This document shows, piece by piece, positions 63,240 to 64,000 of a stretch of DNA of 64,000 nucleotides. The position numbers and the translations under genes were made by a program. The stretch's first letter is position 1, and every line of letters begins with the position of its first letter. Source of the stretch: Lycocorax pyrrhopterus obiensis (Eukaryota > Chordata > Aves > Passeriformes > Paradisaeidae); NCBI GenBank assembly GCA_014706295.1, contig JACSVZ010000002.1:129899431-129963430 (forward strand). Reading direction: 5' to 3'. A model generated the notes under the pieces. That model was not told where the DNA came from. It did not search any database and saw only the letters and a program-made list of their open reading frames with translations.

Positions 63240-63570
63240 ACAGCAAGAAAGAAGATTTCTGTTCTTCAGTAAAGATTGTAAGTCCACTAATGCATGTGGA
63301 CTACAGCTGTAGTAAATTCTGTTAAGTTTGATTTTGTGCTTTATTATTACATCTGTTTTCCTCAAAACACACTCTTTTACACATTCCTGCTTATTTTTGC
63401 TTTTTTGATCTCTTCCATTTGTGATTTTCACTTAAAATGTCTTCCTTTAGGTACTCCTTAGATTTCAGATGAAGATATCTTTGACTATATTATGATAACC
63501 GTTTGTATGCACAGTAATCCTGTGCAGCAGGAAAAATATATCAAATAAATTTTTTGCATCAGAATAATTA
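63236..63570 (+). other. CPQ: CPQ 3' untranslated region (approximate end)
   Basis: About 330 AT-rich bases follow the stop codon and precede a canonical AATAAA. The exact end is estimated at 15-25 bases beyond that hexamer. No repeat is recognised in it. Longer 3' UTR forms cannot be excluded. Confidence 0.6.
63544..63549 (+). terminator. CPQ: AATAAA polyadenylation signal of CPQ
   Basis: A canonical hexamer lies 309 bases after the stop. It is followed by a T-rich stretch and then a TG-rich segment (63572-63590), the layout expected of a vertebrate cleavage and polyadenylation site. Confidence 0.65.
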
Positions 63571-64000
63571 GTGTATTGATTTTGTGTACACATTTACTGG
63601 TTTTGTTTCTGTCTTTCATTCTACACATTGGAATTATGTGCTATTGACCAAACAGCCCTTTCTTTTCACTGTTTTAAGGTAATACTGTAGCTTTTAGAAG
63701 TTTTCAGGTTATAGGACAAATTAATCTTGTCTGTTTTAATGGTAATATATGGTAGAATGGTCAAATAATAGTCAAAATGCTAAAATAGCATAATAGTTTC
63801 ATTCAGGTCCACTTTTAAATCTTATGAAAGGTTCACCTAAGACTCAGATAAACCAGGACACAGAGGATAGAAAGCCAACCAGAGGACTCCCAGCTCTCCT
63901 GTGTTTTTTTGGGCACCTCCTCATGGAAAGCCATGCCTGTCTTTTTCTTTCTCGTGGAAGACTCGCCACAGTGACAGGCAGAGAATTTCCTGTGGCAGTT
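63571..64000. other. Sequence downstream of CPQ, nothing recognised
   Basis: These AT-rich bases follow the likely polyadenylation site. I see no open reading frame of note, repeat or RNA gene. Confidence 0.6.

Larger units (their letters stand above)
1..63570 (+). other. CPQ: CPQ gene, 3' portion (partial, 5' exons off-window)
   Basis: This entry marks the extent of the CPQ transcription unit inside the window. Four consecutive coding exons on the + strand encode the C-terminal 188 residues of carboxypeptidase Q, a secreted and lysosomal zinc dipeptidase of peptidase family M28. Exon joins are phase-consistent and give one open frame from 8848 to the stop at 63233-63235. I found no match to earlier parts of the protein (signal peptide, PA-like domain, first catalytic segment), so those exons must lie upstream of base 1. 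Intron lengths seen are 14,678, 10,860 and 28,283 bp. The intron before the first visible exon is at least 8,847 bp. The right end is the estimated polyadenylation site. Confidence 0.93.

Noticed and set aside
1..64000. tRNA, rRNA, snRNA, CRISPR or bacterial-type operon
   Set aside because: No matching conserved boxes, arrays or compact gene layout were found. The sequence is vertebrate intron throughout.

Overview
This window is bird genomic DNA. It is AT-rich and non-coding apart from four small exons. It carries many CR1 LINE fragments of different ages, several with the typical avian 3' tail built on ATTCTGTG/ATTCTATG octamers. It also holds one solo retroviral LTR of a kind I associate with songbirds, so a neoavian and probably passerine genome is likely. 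The order is an inference.

The only protein-coding gene I can support is the 3' part of CPQ (carboxypeptidase Q, also called plasma glutamate carboxypeptidase or PGCP, an M28-family zinc peptidase) on the + strand. Its last four coding exons lie at 8848-8959, 23638-23729, 34590-34791 and 63075-63235. Phases agree across every junction (0/1, 1/0, 0/1, 1/stop), all splice sites are AG/GT, and the joined reading frame gives 188 residues. That matches the C-terminal part of the about 472-residue vertebrate protein. The visible zinc ligands and the catalytic glutamate pair are all kept. The 5' exons lie upstream of base 1.

Region by region: 1-8847 is intron. It holds a CpG-rich promoter-like block at about 145-620 with two CACGTG E-boxes nearby, a CR1 at 3.9-4.6 kb, and a decayed reverse-strand coding-like stretch at 5.88-6.66 kb. 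The next intron (8960-23637) holds two CR1 elements facing each other tail to tail. The third intron (23730-34589) holds one CR1 of nearly 1 kb. The last intron (34792-63074, 28.3 kb) holds a nested CR1 cluster at 42.65-43.85 kb, an old CR1-like relic at 46.2 kb, a telomere-like direct repeat at 52.7 kb, another old CR1 relic around 55 kb, a solo LTR at 57483-57921 with a 4-bp target duplication, a TG microsatellite at 59.05 kb, and a short CR1 remnant at 59.35 kb. After the CPQ stop codon comes a short 3' UTR with a good AATAAA at 63544, then about 430 bases in which I see nothing.

I looked for an undescribed system and did not find one. The most useful leads are the intragenic CpG island with paired E-boxes, the unidentified reverse-strand pseudogene-like stretch, and the cleanly bounded solo LTR.
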